From Lysinibacillus sp. SGAir0095 (GTDB taxonomy: Bacteria > Bacillota > Bacilli > Bacillales_A > Planococcaceae): 64,000 nt of DNA. The DNA is taken from the NCBI RefSeq assembly GCF_005491425.1, contig NZ_CP028083.1:1140001-1204000 (forward strand), in the 5' to 3' direction. This document shows positions 60,793 to 64,000 of this stretch, in pieces. Numbering within the stretch: the first letter of the stretch is position 1; each line of letters starts with the position of its first letter. A model generated the notes under the pieces. It ran no database searches. It was not told the DNA's origin and saw only the letters and a program-made list of their open reading frames with translations. The position numbers and the translations under genes were made by a program.

Positions 60793-61083
60793 TTACCTAC
60801 TTAACAAAAATTAGCGTTGAGATAACTGTTTTTTAAATAGTAGCTGTGCCGAAAGCCTGCGACAGGCACACCGCGGATCTTAAAGCAGGAAGGTTATAAT
60901 AGCTTAAAATTTACTATAAGTGGTAGGTAAACTCCATTTAATAAATGGAGCTGCACCGAAAGCTTGCGACAGGTGCACTGCGAAGTTGAAAGCGGGAGAG
61001 CTTTAATTCCCTACTTAACAAAAATTACCGTTGAGTTAACTGTTTTTTAAATGGTAGCTGTGCCGAAAGCCTGCGACAGGCAC
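60765..61083. repeat. 214-bp-offset duplication including the pyrE 3' end, with repeated hairpins
   Basis: The 105 bp from 60765 recur from 60979 with four substitutions. The first copy begins inside pyrE and includes its stop. Three related hairpins lie in the block: TGTGCC/GGCACA near 60846, TGCACC/GGTGCA near 60951 and TGTGCC/GGCACA near 61059, with a shared GAAAGC.TGCGACA interior. It fills the whole pyrE-terminator gap; no gene is seen in it. Confidence 0.85.
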
Positions 61084-61148
61084 ACAATAACTAACGTTAA
61101 TGAGGCAGCTTAAACTGAACTAGGGTTAGAAGTGTTCAAAAAAATAAT

Positions 61149-61196
61149 AAGAGGAGGAAAACGAACCGTTTTCCTCCTCTTGCTTTTTATTTTAGT
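61149..61196. terminator. bidirectional terminator, pyrE / protease gene
   Basis: Perfect 14-bp stem AAGAGGAGGAAAAC/GTTTTCCTCCTCTT with a 5-nt loop. T-rich tails follow on both strands, so it serves the converging pyr operon and protease gene. Confidence 0.93.
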
Positions 61197-61208
61197 AACG
61201 TGTAGTAA

Positions 61209-64000
61209 TTATTTGCCGTTGCCTTTACCAGGTTTCTCATTCGATTTCCCGGTCTTTTTGATTTTGATAGTTTTCGTCGTAATTTGGCCTGCTAAGTCTT
61301 CTGCTTCAATAACAAATTCATTTGTACCATCTGCTAATTCAAGCTCTACATCGATTTGTTTTTTGTAGCCGTTCATAGCATATGGTTCAGAAAGTTCATG
61401 CAGGAATCTTTCGTCTCCATTTACCGTTAATCTTAGCTCATCAAAATTATCTTGTAATGTAACAGAAACAGTTATTACGCTCTCTTTTGTATTTTTTGGA
61501 TACTTTCCAACTGTAATTTTTGGGGCTTGCGTATCAACGAAAATTTTACGAGTAATTTGCATTTGGTTATCAAACTCATCAATTGCTTTTACGCGAATAT
61601 CCTGGAAACCATCCTTTAGTTTTAAAGTATGAGAGAAGTTCTTGCCGTCTATGGCAGCTTCTACATCATTTACTGTAACAGAGGAAATCTTTGAATCATC
61701 CTCAATTGTTCCAGATACATTCACTTCACTTGTATTATAAACATCGAAGTATGCAGGAGTATCGATATAAATAACAGGTGGTTTTGTTTCTTTATTGCTG
61801 CCTACTTCGAATTCATAAGTTGTCGCATTGCTGGCAGCATCAACAACTAGAACAGTAATTTTATCTTTATTTGTTAATTCATTTGCAATGGTAAACGAAG
61901 TAGTAGAAGTCGACAGATTTTCTATAACTGCTTCTCCATTTACAAGTACTTGCCAATATTCTACGCCAGTTCCCGTCCCGACATCAGCAAAATTAGTGGC
62001 TGAAACAGTTTTAGTTTTATTATTAAAGCTTACTTTTGCTGTTGGTGCAGCTTTATCGACTTTCACAGGGAAATCGATGGATTGCCATTCTGCATTTTCA
62101 TAATCGATCACACCACTTAAACGGATTGTGTAGTCTCCATCAGGTGCAACTTTATTATTAATTTTCCCGTCCCAGCCATAATCTAAATTATATGTGTAAG
62201 GTAATGTAGTGGCTGAAGAGATATAGTGCTTTCTTAGATTATTAGCTGTACGAACAGTACGAACAACCTTGCCTTTACTGTCAACTACTTCGACTTTAAA
62301 TTGTTTCGCATTACGGAATAATGAGAATACAGGAATTACTTTATCACGTACGCCATCACCATTTGGAGAGAAACCAAAGCGAGTTGTATCAAATTCGCCA
62401 CCGCCAGTGATAAACATACCCTGTTCATCTGCTAATGCTGTGTAGCCCCAGTATGTTAGTTCATCCCATGCAAAGTAATCGAATAGCCCTGCATCGTCCC
62501 ATCCGCCGTTAAATCCGAAGAATGGTACGGATAACGGAACATTGCCTGTAACTTCTTCATTTGCATCTGTTAAAGTAACAAAACCATCTACAAAGAATCC
62601 ATTATTATAGATAGCACGAATGTCAGCTGGAATATCTGATACATCCGCTGATACTGTAATTGTTGCTGTGCCATTAGCTGGAACAGTAACAGATTTTGGT
62701 GCGTTAATATCAGCTTCTGCCTCTGTTAATACCACTTGTCCATATGTGTTTGGTACATTTACAAATAATCCGTCACCGGCATCTACAGGGTAATCAATTT
62801 GAAGTTGCGTATTCACATCGTAAGTTACTGCTTTATCTGAATAGTTTTTAGCTTGTAAAGTAAAGGAGAATTGGTCGTTTTTAATCTCTTTTAACGCCAC
62901 TTTACCCTCATTAGTTTTGCTATTTGTCACAACTACATCTGTTGAAAGAGCGTTCGCAATCTGCATTAAACCAGCACCTTGACGACGAGGGGAAACATAT
63001 TCACCTTCATATAGCTCGATAGGAGTTGCTGTGTTCATCAATAGATTTTTAGTAAGTTGAACACGTTCTGAACCAGTTAGGTTGAATTCTGTATTAACTC
63101 GTTCTAAAACCAACGCACTACCACCGGCAACATGAGGAGCAGCCATGGAAGTCCCGCTCATAATACCGTATTCATCGTTGTTTAATGTTGAGAAAATATT
63201 GCCGCCTGGTGCTGTTATTTCAGGTTTGAAATCTAGATTCGGTGTTGGGCCCCAAGAAGTAAAACTGCTCATTTGGCCCGCACTAGGATTTTGAACCTCA
63301 ATAAAATTACCTTCGAAGGAAACCGTTACTGCTTGTCCATTATCAAGAGCTGTTTTTAGTGCTAAGCCATCTGTTTGTAATGTTGACATAAATGGAATTG
63401 TGATGGCAGGATCGGATGCCATATTGATAGTGCCAGCTGCATTATTGTAAACAATCGCAGCAACTGCACCAGCATCTTGAGCATTTAGTCCTTTTTCAAC
63501 GAAAGAAATTCCACCACGAGAAATCAGTGCTACTTTTCCTGTAAAGTCTTTTCCTTTGAAATCTTCAGGCGTTCCGAGACCTGCATCCATTACTTCAACC
63601 TGTCCATTTAAAACAGTTTGTGGGTTTGCATCATTTGCTAATAGATATAGAGCTCCTCCAGCTTTTTCACCATCAAATTGATAATTGAAACTGTAGGCTG
63701 TAATCATGCTGTTTTCAAAGGATGCAACACTGATTGAATCTTCTGAGATACCAGGCGATCCTGTTACACCATAATCTTGATTTTCAGCATAAGGGTAGAA
63801 AGTACCTGAGCCATACATATCTGAATTTCCGGAAGAAATAGCAACGATTATCCCGTTTTCAGTTGCTCTTGATACTGCTTGTTGCTCAGGGTTGTTTGCA
63901 TCAACGTAGCCGGCTGGTGAACCTAATGACATATTAAGAACATCTGCATTTAGTTTAATGGCATCATCAATTGCTTTAATGTAAATATCTCCATATGTTG
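61209..64000 (-). CDS. secreted subtilisin-like (S8) serine protease, N-terminus outside window
   Basis: C-terminal 930 residues of a large extracellular protease; the frame is open to the window edge (AIKLNADVLNMSLGS reads in from 64000). An oxyanion asparagine lies in VAISSGNSDMYG and the catalytic serine in SGTSMAAPHVAGG. A PA domain (about KVALISRGGISFVEKGL) is inserted before the serine, as in Vpr and C5a-peptidase-like enzymes. After it come Fn3-like domains and several Ig-like repeats (GTIEDDSKISSVTVNDVEA; VTLQDNFDELRLTVNG), ending in a basic Gly/Lys tail. No sortase motif is visible. Confidence 0.93.
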   Translation of the reverse strand, partial: TYGDIYIKAIDDAIKLNADVLNMSLGSPAGYVDANNPEQQAVSRATENGIIVAISSGNSDMYGSGTFYPYAENQDYGVTGSPGISEDSISVASFENSMITAYSFNYQFDGEKAGGALYLLANDANPQTVLNGQVEVMDAGLGTPEDFKGKDFTGKVALISRGGISFVEKGLNAQDAGAVAAIVYNNAAGTINMASDPAITIPFMSTLQTDGLALKTALDNGQAVTVSFEGNFIEVQNPSAGQMSSFTSWGPTPNLDFKPEITAPGGNIFSTLNNDEYGIMSGTSMAAPHVAGGSALVLERVNTEFNLTGSERVQLTKNLLMNTATPIELYEGEYVSPRRQGAGLMQIANALSTDVVVTNSKTNEGKVALKEIKNDQFSFTLQAKNYSDKAVTYDVNTQLQIDYPVDAGDGLFVNVPNTYGQVVLTEAEADINAPKSVTVPANGTATITVSADVSDIPADIRAIYNNGFFVDGFVTLTDANEEVTGNVPLSVPFFGFNGGWDDAGLFDYFAWDELTYWGYTALADEQGMFITGGGEFDTTRFGFSPNGDGVRDKVIPVFSLFRNAKQFKVEVVDSKGKVVRTVRTANNLRKHYISSATTLPYTYNLDYGWDGKINNKVAPDGDYTIRLSGVIDYENAEWQSIDFPVKVDKAAPTAKVSFNNKTKTVSATNFADVGTGTGVEYWQVLVNGEAVIENLSTSTTSFTIANELTNKDKITVLVVDAASNATTYEFEVGSNKETKPPVIYIDTPAYFDVYNTSEVNVSGTIEDDSKISSVTVNDVEAAIDGKNFSHTLKLKDGFQDIRVKAIDEFDNQMQITRKIFVDTQAPKITVGKYPKNTKESVITVSVTLQDNFDELRLTVNGDERFLHELSEPYAMNGYKKQIDVELELADGTNEFVIEAEDLAGQITTKTIKIKKTGKSNEKPGKGNGK

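Noticed and set aside
61132-61368. 78-aa plus-strand frame with a hydrophobic start
   Set aside because: It runs through the bidirectional terminator and is antisense to the protease 3' end.

Overview
This is about 64 kb of low-GC, core-genome DNA from an endospore-forming Bacillales bacterium. Spore genes (spoVD, spoVE, spoIIGA, sigE, sigG, ylbJ), bacillithiol synthesis (bshC) and B. subtilis-like gene order (ylb - dcw - spoIIG - ylm - pyr) show this directly. Gene losses and rearrangements relative to Bacillus, dispersed intergenic repeats and protein flavour suggest the Lysinibacillus/Solibacillus/Ureibacillus side of Planococcaceae/Caryophanaceae. That placement is inference, not proof.

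Layout. 1-19890, the ylb region: ylbC (cut by the window edge), a displaced murE, ricF/ylbF, a GDPD phosphodiesterase, ylbG, a repeat array, two poorly known genes, rsmD, coaD, an IS1182-type transposase, ylbJ, sepM/ylbL, tmcAL, yceD/ylbN, rpmF, an enoyl-CoA hydratase-like gene, an RsfA-type regulator, panE, a DUF3397 gene and bshC. 20096-35326, the dcw division and cell-wall cluster: MraZ operator, mraZ, rsmH, ftsL, pbpB, spoVD (own SigE-like promoter), mraY, murD, spoVE, divIB, ylxW, ylxX, sbp, ftsA, ftsZ. The cluster lacks murE, murG and murB. 35588-38840: spoIIGA, sigE, sigG. 39049-45881: ylmC, ylmE, sepF, ylmG, ylmH, divIVA, then a T-box and ileS. 45895-47268: a complete ISL3-type insertion sequence with an 8-bp target duplication. 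47417-48804: lspA and an RluD-type pseudouridine synthase. 48899-60792: the whole UMP operon pyrR-P-B-C-AA-AB-K-D-F-E under PyrR attenuation. 61209-64000: a secreted subtilisin-like protease on the minus strand, running off the window.

The genes cover peptidoglycan precursor synthesis and septation (MraY, MurD, PBP2B, FtsL, DivIB, FtsA, FtsZ, SepF, DivIVA), the spore-specific counterparts (SpoVD, SpoVE, SigE, SigG), lipoprotein signal processing (LspA) and pyrimidine synthesis.

I found no convincing new protein system. The less ordinary material is in genome organisation and non-coding DNA: the relocated murE with its DAP-type motif; a modular family of intergenic repeats at three loci, one amplified as a 119-bp tandem array; a 214-bp-offset duplication including the 3' end of pyrE, with hairpins that look covariant; a spoVE whose likely start is CTG just after a repeat insertion; and inverted copies of a terminator hairpin flanking the IS1182-type element. 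All starts, promoters and hairpins were read by eye, without database searches or folding programs.
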